Origin: Falsirhodobacter deserti
GTDB taxonomy: Bacteria > Pseudomonadota > Alphaproteobacteria > Rhodobacterales > Rhodobacteraceae
NCBI RefSeq assembly: GCF_004015795.1
Contig: NZ_ML137218.1
Location: 2,081,368-2,145,367, forward strand
Length of the DNA stretch: 64,000 nucleotides
Direction of reading: 5' to 3'
The notes under the pieces were generated by a model that saw nothing but the letters and a program-made list of their open reading frames with translations, did not search any database and was not told the DNA's origin. The stretch's first letter is position 1, and each line of letters starts with the position of its first letter. Below, in pieces: positions 35,532-44,419 of this stretch. Both the position numbers and the translations under genes were made by a program.

Positions 35532-36875
35532 TCAGTTGCCGGCCATCGCCGACAGACCGCGCAGGATGTCCACGGCATAGGCCAGCTGGTAATCATCCTG
35601 GCGCAGCTTTGCCGTTTCCTCCACCAGTGCGCGGTCGGCTTCCAGCTGCTCGCGCTCCTCATCCGTCATCGAATCGTTCGACAGGATGCCCCGCAGGCTG
35701 GATTCCGAACGCGGATTCACGGCCGAGCCCTTTTCGGCATCCTCGGGCGTGGTGTCGGGATCGCGCTGCGGCTGGTCCACGACAACGTCGGGGGAAACAC
35801 CAAGGGCCTGGATCGACCGCCCCGAGGGCGTGTAGTAACGCGCCGTCGTCAGGCGCATCGCCCCTTCCCCGCGCACGGGAACAACCGTCTGGACCGACCC
35901 CTTGCCGAAGCTTTTCGTGCCGACGACGATGGCGCGCTTGTGATCCTGCAACGCCCCCGCCACGATTTCCGAAGCGGAAGCGGAGCCTGCATTGATCAGC
36001 ACCACGATCGGTTTCCCGTCCGCCAGATCCCCCGGCGTCGCGTTATAGCGTTCGTTGTCCTGCGCGTTCCGCCCGCGGGTGGAAACGATCTCGCCTTCGT
36101 TCAGGAACGCATCCGATACCTTGATGGCCTGCGTCAGAAGGCCGCCGGGGTTGTTGCGCAGATCCAGCACGATGCCGTTCACGTTCTCCATGCCGCCCAG
36201 TTCCTCGACCCGCTTCTTCATCTCGGCCTCCACCCCCGGATAGGTCTGGTCGTTGAAGGTCGAAACCCGCAGCACCAGCGTATGCCCGCCCACCGTGCTG
36301 GACCGAACGGCCGTCAGCTTGATCGTGTCGCGCACCATGGAAACATCGAACGGTTCGGCGCGGCCTTCCCGCACCACCGTCACCACGATCTCCGAGCCGA
36401 CCGGCCCACGCATCTTGTCCACCGCCTCGTCCAGCGGCAGGCCTTGCAACGATTCGCCATCCACGGCCGTGATGAAATCGCCCGGCTGCAGCCCCGCCGC
36501 AGCCGCAGGCGTGTCATCCATGGGCGTGACGACCTTCACGAAGCCGTCTTCCTGCGTGACCTCCAGCCCCAGCCCGCCGAATTCTCCGCGCGTCTGCACC
36601 TGCATGTCGCTGAAGGCATCGGGCGGCATATAGCTGGAATGCGGGTCCAGCGATGTCAGCATCCCGCTGATCGCGGAATCGATCAATTCCTTGGAATCGA
36701 CCTCTTCGACATACTGGTTGCGGATACGCTCGAACACGTCGCCGAACAGATCAAGCTGTTCATAGATCGAGGATTCATGCTTCTGTTCCTGCGCGATCAG
36801 CGGCGCGGCCAGCTGCGTGGTGGCCAGAACACCTGCCACGGTGCCGCCAAGCGCGGCCAGAACATATTTCCTCAT
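35532..36875 (-). CDS. ctpA: Carboxy-terminal processing protease (S41 family)
   Basis: A 447-residue periplasmic protease. An N-terminal signal/anchor segment (about 5-28) is followed by a PDZ domain (GLGLEVTQEDGFVKVV, GLQPGDFITAVDG) and the S41 core. The nucleophile is in NAGSASASEIVAGAL and the lysine in GTKSFGKGSVQTV. In alphaproteobacteria it sits after a gene for an EnvC-like protein, as here (8-base gap), and probably degrades cell-wall enzymes. Confidence 0.95.
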   Translation of the reverse strand: MRKYVLAALGGTVAGVLATTQLAAPLIAQEQKHESSIYEQLDLFGDVFERIRNQYVEEVDSKELIDSAISGMLTSLDPHSSYMPPDAFSDMQVQTRGEFGGLGLEVTQEDGFVKVVTPMDDTPAAAAGLQPGDFITAVDGESLQGLPLDEAVDKMRGPVGSEIVVTVVREGRAEPFDVSMVRDTIKLTAVRSSTVGGHTLVLRVSTFNDQTYPGVEAEMKKRVEELGGMENVNGIVLDLRNNPGGLLTQAIKVSDAFLNEGEIVSTRGRNAQDNERYNATPGDLADGKPIVVLINAGSASASEIVAGALQDHKRAIVVGTKSFGKGSVQTVVPVRGEGAMRLTTARYYTPSGRSIQALGVSPDVVVDQPQRDPDTTPEDAEKGSAVNPRSESSLRGILSNDSMTDEEREQLEADRALVEETAKLRQDDYQLAYAVDILRGLSAMAGN

Positions 36876-36883
36876 CTCTCGTC

Positions 36884-37993
36884 CTATCTTCCCCGAAGCC
36901 CTGTGAACCAGTCGGCGGGATCAACCGGCCCCGTTCCCTGCCGCATTTCCAGATACAGCGTCTCCGTCACGATCGGGGTCTGCGCATCTGCCGCCTTGTC
37001 CAGAAACTCCACCAGACCCTGATCGCTGCCGGGCATCAACCCCAAAGCGGCCCCCGCAGGCACCACCTCGCCCACTTCGCCATACACGGTTTCCATGCCC
37101 GCGATCACCATCAGATACCCGTCGCCCGGTTCAAGGATCATCACGTTTCCGTAGTCGGTCAACGGCCCGCGATAGCGGATGGTGGCGGCGGCAGGCGCCG
37201 TAACCAGCGCGCCAGAGGCAGCGGCAAGAATGATACCGGGCCGCCGGACGCCCGCGGCATCCGCCTCGTTCGCCCTGCGGATCAGCGTTCCGTGGACCGG
37301 CAGGGGCAACTTGCCCTTAGACTGGGCGAAACCGGGTGGCATGCCAGCAGGATCCAGCCCCGCCGCGAAGGCATCCAGCGTGTCGGAGCTTTCAAGAAGC
37401 GCACGCAGCACGGCCGGATCATCGACGAACCGGCGCGGCAGATCGGTCCGGTCCGAGATTGCCTGCCCCAGCGCCACCCGTGCCTGTTGCGCGGTCCCAA
37501 GGCCCTCGGCCAGCGTTTCCACCGCCGCGTGCCGCACGGCGCGCAGGTTCTGCAACTCGGTCAGTTCCGCGCGCAAGGCATCCGCTTCGGCCTGAAGTGC
37601 GGGGGCGATATCGGCCATGATCATGCCGGTGCGCACCGTATCCAGCGGCCCACCGGGGTGCAGAAGCAACATCGGCCCCGGTTCCCCCTGCATGCGCGCC
37701 AGCGCCCCAAGCAACTGCGAGACCTGGCTCTGTTTCGCTTCCTGCTCGGCCTTCAGCGCGGTTTCGCGTGCCACAACCCCCCGCAGGCTTTCCCGAAGGG
37801 CGGCCAGCCCGTCTTCATAGGCCCCGATGGTACGGGTCAGGGCGGCGACACGGTCGCGTCCCGTCCGGGCGGCTTCCATGTCTCCCACGGCCCGGCGCAG
37901 GTCCGCCGCAGCCTGTTGCGCCTGTCCGGCCACATCCGCAGCCCAGACCGGCTGCGCCAGAAGGCACAGGATCAGGGCAGCGCGGCGTATCAT
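36884..37993 (-). CDS. EnvC-like murein hydrolase activator (degenerate LytM/M23)
   Basis: A 369-residue exported protein: signal peptide (1-18, ending VWAAD), a coiled-coil region (about 20-190, rich in Ala/Glu/Arg heptads) and a C-terminal M23/LytM domain (IRYRGPLTDYGNVMILEPGDGYLMVIAGM). Zinc-ligand histidines of active LytM enzymes are not seen at the usual HxH site, which fits EnvC-type activators of amidases. It overlaps gpmI by 4 bases and precedes ctpA. Confidence 0.88.
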   Translation of the reverse strand: MIRRAALILCLLAQPVWAADVAGQAQQAAADLRRAVGDMEAARTGRDRVAALTRTIGAYEDGLAALRESLRGVVARETALKAEQEAKQSQVSQLLGALARMQGEPGPMLLLHPGGPLDTVRTGMIMADIAPALQAEADALRAELTELQNLRAVRHAAVETLAEGLGTAQQARVALGQAISDRTDLPRRFVDDPAVLRALLESSDTLDAFAAGLDPAGMPPGFAQSKGKLPLPVHGTLIRRANEADAAGVRRPGIILAAASGALVTAPAAATIRYRGPLTDYGNVMILEPGDGYLMVIAGMETVYGEVGEVVPAGAALGLMPGSDQGLVEFLDKAADAQTPIVTETLYLEMRQGTGPVDPADWFTGLRGR

Positions 37994-39498
37994 GCGATCA
38001 GGCTCTTTCCCGTCATCTCGGCCGGTTGCGGCAGGCCCATCAACTGCAGCAGCGTCGGAGCCACATCGGCAAGGCGGCCATCGCGCAGCGTGGCACCTTC
38101 GGGCCCGCCGAACAGGATCGCCGGAACAAGGTTCGTGGTATGCGCCGTATGCGGCCCGCCGGTAACGGGATCCACCATCGTTTCGCAGTTGCCGTGATCG
38201 GCAATGACCAGCATCGCCCCGCCTGCCGCCTCAAGCGCCTGCAGCGCCTGACCAAGGCCGGTATCCACCGCCTCGCAGGCCGCCATCGCGGCTTCCAGCA
38301 CGCCGGTATGGCCCACCATGTCGGGATTGGCAAAGTTGACCACGATCAGGTCATAGCCGTGGCGGATCGCGCCAACCAACTGCTCGGCCACCTCGGGCTC
38401 CGACATCTCGGGCTGAAGATCATAGGTCGCGACCTTGGGCGATTTTGGCATGAAGCGGTCTTCGGCCTGAAATGCCTGTTCGCGCCCGCCATTCAGGAAG
38501 AAAGTGACATGAGGGTACTTTTCCGTCTCGGCCAGCCGGAACTGCGTCTTGCCCTGCGCGGCCACCCATTCGCCCAGCGTGTTGACGATGGTCTGCTTGG
38601 GAAAGACGGTGGTCATGAAGGCATCATGCGCCTTGGAATAATCCACCATGCCCAGAACGGCAGCCCAGCGCACATCGCGGCGCGGGGCCGCATCAAAGGC
38701 CGGATCGGCCAGCGCGGACAGGATTTCCCGCGCACGGTCGGCGCGGAAGTTCAGGCAGAAGAAGCCGTCGCCATCCTTCACGCCCGCATAGCCACCGATC
38801 GCGGTGGGGGCGATGAACTCATCCGTTTCGCCGCGGGCATAGGCCAGATCCACCGCCTCGGCAGCGCCGGGTGCGGTTTCGCCCTGTGCCTCCACGATCG
38901 CCGACCATGCGCGCATCACCCGTTCCCACCGGTTATCGCGGTCCATCGCATAATATCGCCCCGACACGGTGCCCACGCGCACATCCTGCGGCAGCCCTTC
39001 CAGCAATTGCGCCATGAACCCGCGCGCCGACGAGGGCGCAACGTCGCGCCCGTCGGTCACGGCATGCAGCACCACCGGCACGCCCCGCGCCGCCACGGCC
39101 CGCGCTGCCGCCAGAACATGCACGATATGCCCATGCACCCCACCGTCCGAGATGACGCCCATCAGGTGCGCCGTCCCGCCGGTGGCCTTCAACCTGTCGG
39201 CAAACGCCACCAGTGCGGGGTTCTGCGCGAAGGAACCATCTTCGATCGCAAGATCGATCTGGCCCAGATCCATCGCCACGACGCGCCCTGCCCCGATATT
39301 GGTGTGGCCAACCTCGGAATTGCCCATCTGGCCCTTGGGCAGGCCCACATCGGGGCCAAACGTCACCAGCGTGGAATGCGGGCAGGTGGCCATCAGGCGG
39401 TCCATGTTGGGCGTGTGGGCCAGCGCGGGGGCGTTCGCCTCACGCTCGTCCCTCAGGCCCCAGCCATCCAGAATGCACAGAACGACGGGTTTGGTCAT
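37990..39498 (-). CDS. gpmI: 2,3-bisphosphoglycerate-independent phosphoglycerate mutase
   Basis: A 502-residue metal-dependent glycolytic mutase. It begins KPVVLCILDGWGLR, has the phosphorylated serine in QMGNSEVGHTNIGAGR (about residue 60), and metal-site motifs VVNFANPDMVGHTG and VIADHGNCE. Start ATG at 39498 is chosen because the family N terminus starts there; a longer frame from 39552 adds unlikely residues. It leads the gpmI-envC-ctpA operon. Confidence 0.96.
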   Translation of the reverse strand: MTKPVVLCILDGWGLRDEREANAPALAHTPNMDRLMATCPHSTLVTFGPDVGLPKGQMGNSEVGHTNIGAGRVVAMDLGQIDLAIEDGSFAQNPALVAFADRLKATGGTAHLMGVISDGGVHGHIVHVLAAARAVAARGVPVVLHAVTDGRDVAPSSARGFMAQLLEGLPQDVRVGTVSGRYYAMDRDNRWERVMRAWSAIVEAQGETAPGAAEAVDLAYARGETDEFIAPTAIGGYAGVKDGDGFFCLNFRADRAREILSALADPAFDAAPRRDVRWAAVLGMVDYSKAHDAFMTTVFPKQTIVNTLGEWVAAQGKTQFRLAETEKYPHVTFFLNGGREQAFQAEDRFMPKSPKVATYDLQPEMSEPEVAEQLVGAIRHGYDLIVVNFANPDMVGHTGVLEAAMAACEAVDTGLGQALQALEAAGGAMLVIADHGNCETMVDPVTGGPHTAHTTNLVPAILFGGPEGATLRDGRLADVAPTLLQLMGLPQPAEMTGKSLIA

Positions 39499-39555
39499 GG
39501 GCGGCCCTCCTTGCTCCGGCATGGTTGTAAGGTGCAAGGCCGGAGGCGGCAACCG

Positions 39556-40422
39556 TCAGCCGCGCTGGCGTTGCCGCATCCGGAAACGGGCGCGGTCATC
39601 ATCGGAATATTCGCCGATGCAGCGGGGGCACGCGACGCCTTCTTCGTAATCGCGGTGCGCCCTGGCCTGCGCATCCACGGGCCGGCCGCAGGCGTGGCAC
39701 ATGCCATAGCTGCCCTGCCCCAGCCCGTGCGTAACTGATACCCGCTTGTCGAAGACATAGCATTCGCCGTTCCACAGGCTGTCTTCCTGCGGCACCTCTT
39801 CAAGATACTTCAGGATGCCGCCCTTCAGGTGGAACACATCCTCCACCCCCTGCCCCAGCAGGAAGTTGGTGGATTTTTCGCAGCGGATGCCACCGGTGCA
39901 AAACATCGCGACGCGCTTGTTGTGGAAGCGGGCCTTGTTTTCTTCCCACCATTGCGGGAATTCGCCGAAGGATCTGGTATGCGGATCGATCGCGCCTTCG
40001 AATGTGCCGATCTCCACCTCGTAATCGTTGCGGGTGTCGATCACCACGACGTCTGGCTGGCGGATCAGATCGTTCCAGTCTGCCGCCTGAACATAATGGC
40101 CAACGCGGGCACGGGGATCCACGTCCGGCTGGCCCATGGTCACGATCTCGCGCTTCAGACGAACCTTCAGCCGGTCGAACGGCATTTCCTGCGCAGTGCT
40201 TTCCTTCCATTCCAGATCCGCACAGCCGGGAAGCGCCCGGATGGCGTCCAGAACAGCGTCGATGCCGGCACGAGGGCCGGCGATGGTGCCATTGATCCCC
40301 TCGCCCGCGATCAGAAGCGATCCGCGCACGCCCCCGCCATCCGCCACGGCGCGCAGCGGCGCGATCAGGGCGGCAGGATCGGCAAAGCGGGTGAAGTGGT
40401 AAAGCGCGGCAACGGTGAACAT
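39556..40422 (-). CDS. trhO: tRNA uridine 5-hydroxylase TrhO (rhodanese-like)
   Basis: A 288-residue protein of the YceA/TrhO family, which hydroxylates U34 of certain tRNAs in an oxygen-dependent way. The rhodanese domain has VIDTRNDYEVEIGTF and the catalytic Cys in FCTGGIRCEKST. A C-terminal Cys-rich zinc-like tail contains MCHACGRP and ACPRCIG. Length and order are normal. The gene diverges from pncA. Confidence 0.92.
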   Translation of the reverse strand: MFTVAALYHFTRFADPAALIAPLRAVADGGGVRGSLLIAGEGINGTIAGPRAGIDAVLDAIRALPGCADLEWKESTAQEMPFDRLKVRLKREIVTMGQPDVDPRARVGHYVQAADWNDLIRQPDVVVIDTRNDYEVEIGTFEGAIDPHTRSFGEFPQWWEENKARFHNKRVAMFCTGGIRCEKSTNFLLGQGVEDVFHLKGGILKYLEEVPQEDSLWNGECYVFDKRVSVTHGLGQGSYGMCHACGRPVDAQARAHRDYEEGVACPRCIGEYSDDDRARFRMRQRQRG

Positions 40423-40526
40423 GCCGCGCAGATGCGCCCAACGCCGGCGAAAATCAAGCCCGCCATTGACGACCGGCGGCAGGCCCCCTACCCATCATTG
40501 GCCTTCAAAGGGGGAAGGGGAAGCCG

Positions 40527-41120
40527 ATGGACGCGTTGATCGTCATCGACGTGCAGAACGATTTCTGTCCCGGCGGCGCACTGGCCGTGGCCGAGGGCGA
40601 CGCCATCATCCCGCGGATCAACGCGATGATGGCGGATCATCCCGTGCGCGTGCTGACGCAGGACTGGCATCCCGAGGGCCATTCCAGCTTTGCCGCCAAT
40701 CACGGGGCCGAACCGTTTTCGATGACGCAGATGCCTTACGGGCCGCAGGTCCTGTGGCCCACGCATTGCGTGCAGGGCACGGACGGCGCGGCATTTCATC
40801 CCGATCTGCAAACGGCACCTGCGGATCTTATCCTGCGCAAGGGCTTCCGCAGCGCCATCGACAGCTATTCCGCCTTTTACGAAAATGACCGGACCACGCC
40901 GACGGGGCTGGACGGGTATCTGCGCGCGCGGGGCGTGACGGCGGTGACGCTGGCCGGCCTTGCGACAGATTTCTGCGTTGCCTTTTCGGCGCTGGATGCC
41001 GCGCGGCTGGGCTTTGACGTCCGCGTGGCGCTTGGCGCCAGCCGCGCAATCGACCTGAACGGATCGCTGGAGGAGGCGCGCGGGAGGATGCGCGCCGCCG
41101 GCGTGATACTGGAGGACTGA
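40527..41120 (+). CDS. pncA: Nicotinamidase
   Basis: A 197-residue amidohydrolase of NAD salvage. The catalytic set is visible: Asp in VIDVQNDFCPGG, Lys in LRKGF, Cys in GLATDFCVAFSAL. Metal-binding region is DWHPEGHSSFAANH. A strong site (GGGGAAGGGG) precedes the ATG. The next gene, pncB, is 1 base downstream, giving a nicotinamide-to-nicotinate mononucleotide operon. Confidence 0.96.
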   Translation: MDALIVIDVQNDFCPGGALAVAEGDAIIPRINAMMADHPVRVLTQDWHPEGHSSFAANHGAEPFSMTQMPYGPQVLWPTHCVQGTDGAAFHPDLQTAPADLILRKGFRSAIDSYSAFYENDRTTPTGLDGYLRARGVTAVTLAGLATDFCVAFSALDAARLGFDVRVALGASRAIDLNGSLEEARGRMRAAGVILED

Positions 41121-41121
41121 G

Positions 41122-42414
41122 ATGGTCGATATCGCGACCCGCGTGCACAATCACAAATGGAAGATCGATCCAATCGTCCGGTCCCTGATCGACACGGATT
41201 TCTATAAACTGCTGATGTGCCAGTCGATCCTGCGCAACCGCCCGCAGACGGTCGTGAAGTTCAGCCTGATCAACCGCAGCACTTCGATCCGGCTGGCAGA
41301 CCTGATCGACGAGGGGGAGTTGCGCCAGCAGCTTGATCACGTGCGCAGCCTGCGCCTGACGCGGGGCGAATCGACATGGCTGCGCGGCAACACCTTTTAC
41401 GGCAAGCGCCAGATGTTCAGCTCTGAATTCATGGAGTGGTTCGAGAATCTGCAGCTGCCCCCCTATCACCTTGAAAAGAAGGACGGCCAGTACGAGCTGA
41501 CATTCGAAGGCAAATGGCCCGAGGTGATGCTGTGGGAAATTCCCGCGCTGGCGATCCTGGTGGAGCTTCGCTCGCGCGCGGTGCTGGAACGCATGGGCCG
41601 GTTCGAGATCCAGGTGCTGTATGCCCGCGCCATGTCGAAGCTGTGGGAAAAGATCGAACGCCTGAAAAAGATCGACGGTCTGCTGATTGCCGATTTCGGC
41701 ACCCGCCGCCGCCATTCCTTCCTGTGGCAGGACTGGTGCGTGCAGGCGATGATGGAAGGCTTGGGCGACCGGTTCACCGGCACCTCCAACTGCCTGATCG
41801 CCATGCGCCGCGAGGTGGAGGCGATCGGCACCAACGCGCACGAGTTGCCGATGGTCACGGCAGCACTGGCCGAAACCGATGCCGAACTGGCGCAGTCACC
41901 CTACAAGGTCATGGCCGACTGGCACGAGGAGCATGAGGGCAACCTGCGCGTCATGCTGCCCGATACCTTCGGCAGCGATGGCTTCCTGTCCCGCGCCCCC
42001 GACTGGCTGACGAAATGGACCGGCATCCGGCTTGATTCCGGCGACCCCGCCGAAGGTGCGGAACGCGCGATCCGCTGGTGGCAGGACCGGGGCGAGGATC
42101 CGCGCGACAAGCTGATCATCTTTTCGGACGGGCTGGACGTGGAAAAGATCGAGGAACTGCACGCGCAGTTCACCGGACGCGTGCGCGTGTCCTTCGGCTG
42201 GGGCACAATGCTGACCAACGATTTCCGCGGCCTTGTGCCCGACGGCGCACTTGATCCGTTCAGCCTTGTCTGCAAGGCCGTTTCCGCCGATGGCCGCCCC
42301 ACGGTGAAGCTGTCGGACAATCCCAGCAAGGCCCTTGGCCCCGCCGATCAGGTCGCCCGCTACAAGCGCGTCTTCGGCGTGGGCGAACAGGTGGCATACG
42401 ACGTGAAGGTGTAA
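41122..42414 (+). CDS. pncB: Nicotinate phosphoribosyltransferase
   Basis: A 430-residue enzyme that makes nicotinate mononucleotide from nicotinate and PRPP. Recognisable segments are [13 protein letters not shown] (N terminus), FGTRRRHSF (with the phosphorylated His region nearby), TSNCLIAM and [15 protein letters not shown]. It lies between pncA and rppH with 1-base gaps, in one operon. Confidence 0.96.
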   Translation: MVDIATRVHNHKWKIDPIVRSLIDTDFYKLLMCQSILRNRPQTVVKFSLINRSTSIRLADLIDEGELRQQLDHVRSLRLTRGESTWLRGNTFYGKRQMFSSEFMEWFENLQLPPYHLEKKDGQYELTFEGKWPEVMLWEIPALAILVELRSRAVLERMGRFEIQVLYARAMSKLWEKIERLKKIDGLLIADFGTRRRHSFLWQDWCVQAMMEGLGDRFTGTSNCLIAMRREVEAIGTNAHELPMVTAALAETDAELAQSPYKVMADWHEEHEGNLRVMLPDTFGSDGFLSRAPDWLTKWTGIRLDSGDPAEGAERAIRWWQDRGEDPRDKLIIFSDGLDVEKIEELHAQFTGRVRVSFGWGTMLTNDFRGLVPDGALDPFSLVCKAVSADGRPTVKLSDNPSKALGPADQVARYKRVFGVGEQVAYDVKV

Positions 42415-42415
42415 G

Positions 42416-42886
42416 ATGACCGACCTGCCCTATCGCCCCTGCGTGGGCGTTATGCTGATCAACGGTGACGGGCTGATATTCGCAGGCCGCCGCATCGACA
42501 GCACGGCTCCTGCATGGCAGATGCCGCAAGGCGGGATCGACCAGGGCGAAGAGCCCGAGGCCGCCGCCCTGCGCGAGCTGTGGGAGGAAACCGGCGTCAC
42601 CGCCGATCTGGTGGACCAGATCGGCCAGACCGATGACTGGGTCACCTATGATCTGCCGCCCGAACTTCTGGGAAAGGTCTGGGGCGGCAAGTATCGCGGC
42701 CAGCGCCAGAAGTGGTTCCTGTTCCGCTTCAAGGGCAGCGACGACCAAGTGCGCATCGACAGCGACCATCCGGAGTTTTCCGAATGGCGATGGATAGATG
42801 CGGATGCGATGATCGCCGCGATCGTGCCGTTCAAGCGTGACGTTTATGAACAGGTCGTGGCGGCATTCCGCACCCACCTTGCCTGA
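42416..42886 (+). CDS. rppH: RNA pyrophosphohydrolase (Nudix)
   Basis: A 156-residue Nudix hydrolase that removes pyrophosphate from 5' ends of RNA and so starts decay. The Nudix box is [20 protein letters not shown] (starting near residue 38), with the RppH N terminus [11 protein letters not shown]. It is the third gene of the pncA-pncB-rppH run. Its closeness to NAD genes is suggestive, because RppH relatives can act on NAD-capped RNA, but that is not shown here. Confidence 0.94.
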   Translation: MTDLPYRPCVGVMLINGDGLIFAGRRIDSTAPAWQMPQGGIDQGEEPEAAALRELWEETGVTADLVDQIGQTDDWVTYDLPPELLGKVWGGKYRGQRQKWFLFRFKGSDDQVRIDSDHPEFSEWRWIDADAMIAAIVPFKRDVYEQVVAAFRTHLA

Positions 42887-43037
42887 CGGCATTCTGGTCT
42901 TGCACAAGGCGCCCGTTCAGGGCGCTTTTCCTGCGGAGGGGCGATGTGGCGGGGCGGGCGGTCTTTTTTCGGCGGGGGGTGGTGCATCGGGCCGCCCGCC
43001 GCGTTACCTTCCCCGCAGGTTCAGCAACGGAGCTTCC

Positions 43038-43691
43038 ATGTCCATCCGCATCAACGACATCGCGCCCGATTTCACCGCCGAGTCCACCGCCGGCACGATC
43101 CGCTTTCACGAATGGCTGGGCGACAGCTATGGCATCGTCTTCAGCCACCCGCGTGATTTTACCCCCGTTTGCACAACCGAATTCAGCGCCGTGGCGCAGC
43201 TTGCGAACGAATTTGCCAAGCGCAATACCAAGGTGATCGGCGTGTCCGTCGATACGGTGGACGAACACCAGAAGTGGAAGCGCGACATCGAGGCTGTTGC
43301 CGGAAATCCCGCCGACTTTCCGATCATCGACGACACCTCGCTGACCGTGTCGAAAGCCTATGACATGCTGCCGGCCGAGTTCTATGCGCCAACGGAAGGG
43401 CGCACCCCCGCCCATACCGCCACCGTGCGCACGGTCTACCTGATCGGGCCGGACAAGAAGGTGCGGCTGACCATTTCCTATCCGATGTCGGTGGGCCGCA
43501 ACTTCGCCGAAATCCTGCGCGCACTGGATGCGGTGCAGGCCACCGACGGCGTTCCGATCGCAACGCCCGCCAACTGGCAGCCCGGCCAGGACGTCATCGT
43601 GGCGCTGAGCCTGAACGACGATCAGGCAAAGGAACGCTTCGGCGATCTGGACATCAAGCTGCCCTACCTGCGGTTTGCCAAGCAGCCTTGA
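43038..43691 (+). CDS. 1-Cys peroxiredoxin (Prx6-like)
   Basis: A 217-residue peroxiredoxin with the peroxidatic cysteine in SHPRDFTPVCTTE (residue ~46). The long C-terminal domain, ending DIKLPYLRFAKQP, and length fit the Prx6/AhpC-TSA group. It reduces hydrogen and lipid peroxides in the cytoplasm. ATG at 43038 follows GGAG-like bases (acGGAGctt). An upstream in-frame extension is not supported. The 150 bases before it contain only the rppH end region. Confidence 0.93.
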   Translation: MSIRINDIAPDFTAESTAGTIRFHEWLGDSYGIVFSHPRDFTPVCTTEFSAVAQLANEFAKRNTKVIGVSVDTVDEHQKWKRDIEAVAGNPADFPIIDDTSLTVSKAYDMLPAEFYAPTEGRTPAHTATVRTVYLIGPDKKVRLTISYPMSVGRNFAEILRALDAVQATDGVPIATPANWQPGQDVIVALSLNDDQAKERFGDLDIKLPYLRFAKQP

Positions 43692-43712
43692 AACCGTCGC
43701 GTCACTGACGCA

Positions 43713-43738
43713 GGCTCCTCCGCGTCCACGGAGGAGCC
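43713..43738 (+). promoter_or_regulatory. Perfect 10-bp hairpin that encloses the ribosome-binding site of the FAH-family gene
   Basis: GGCTCCTCCG (43713-43722) pairs perfectly with CGGAGGAGCC (43729-43738) around a 6-base loop. GGAGGAG within the 3' strand is the only ribosome-binding site for the ATG at 43742. No U tract follows, so it is more likely to control translation than to terminate the peroxiredoxin transcript. Confidence 0.65.
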
Positions 43739-43741
43739 GAC

Positions 43742-44419
43742 ATGACCCTGTTTCCAGCGAAATCCTATCCGACCCTGCCTGTGAAGGGTGAAACGGACAC
43801 CTATCCGGTGCACCGCATCTTCTGCGTCGGCCAGAACTATGCCGACCACGCGAAAGAGGTCGGATCGTCGGTCGATCCCGAAGCCCCGTTCTTCTTCATG
43901 AAGGATGCCCAAGCCCTTGTCCCCACGGGCGAGACGATCCCCCTCGCCCCCGGCACGGACAATCTGCATTACGAAATGGAGCTGGTGATCGCCCTTGGCG
44001 CGCCCCTTTTCAACGCGACCGAGGATCAGGCGCGCGCCGCGATCTTTGGTTATGCCTGCGGGCTGGACATGACACGCCGCGACCTTCAGGCCGCCGCCAA
44101 GGCCAAGGGCCGTCCGTGGGATTTCGCCAAGAACTTTGAACAGTCCGCCATTCTGGCCTCGATCAGCCGCGACTTCACCCCTGCAAACCAGCGCATCTGG
44201 CTGACCCTTGACGGCCAGTTGCGCCAGGACGGCACCATCGCAGACATGGTTCGCGGCCCGGTGGAAGTGCTGACCTATCTTTCGCGCTTCTATCATCTGG
44301 ATGCGGGCGATCTGGTGTTCACCGGAACGCCCGCCGGAATCGGTGCGGTGACAGCAGGCAGCCGCGTCGAGGGCGGGATCGAGGGGCTGGAGCCGGTCGC
44401 CGTCACCTACGCCGCGTAA
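43742..44419 (+). CDS. Fumarylacetoacetate hydrolase-family protein
   Basis: A 225-residue enzyme of the FAH fold (RIFCVGQNYADHAKEV, metal-site glutamates around HYEMELVIALG, VDMTRRDLQ-like LDMTRRDLQ, GDLVFTGTPAGIGAV). The short size fits fumarylpyruvate hydrolase or acylpyruvase members (NagK/YcgM-like) that cleave C-C bonds. The substrate is not fixed by the sequence. It overlaps the convergent metallophosphoesterase gene by 13 bases at the 3' end. Its ribosome-binding site is buried in a hairpin. Confidence 0.9.
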   Translation: MTLFPAKSYPTLPVKGETDTYPVHRIFCVGQNYADHAKEVGSSVDPEAPFFFMKDAQALVPTGETIPLAPGTDNLHYEMELVIALGAPLFNATEDQARAAIFGYACGLDMTRRDLQAAAKAKGRPWDFAKNFEQSAILASISRDFTPANQRIWLTLDGQLRQDGTIADMVRGPVEVLTYLSRFYHLDAGDLVFTGTPAGIGAVTAGSRVEGGIEGLEPVAVTYAA

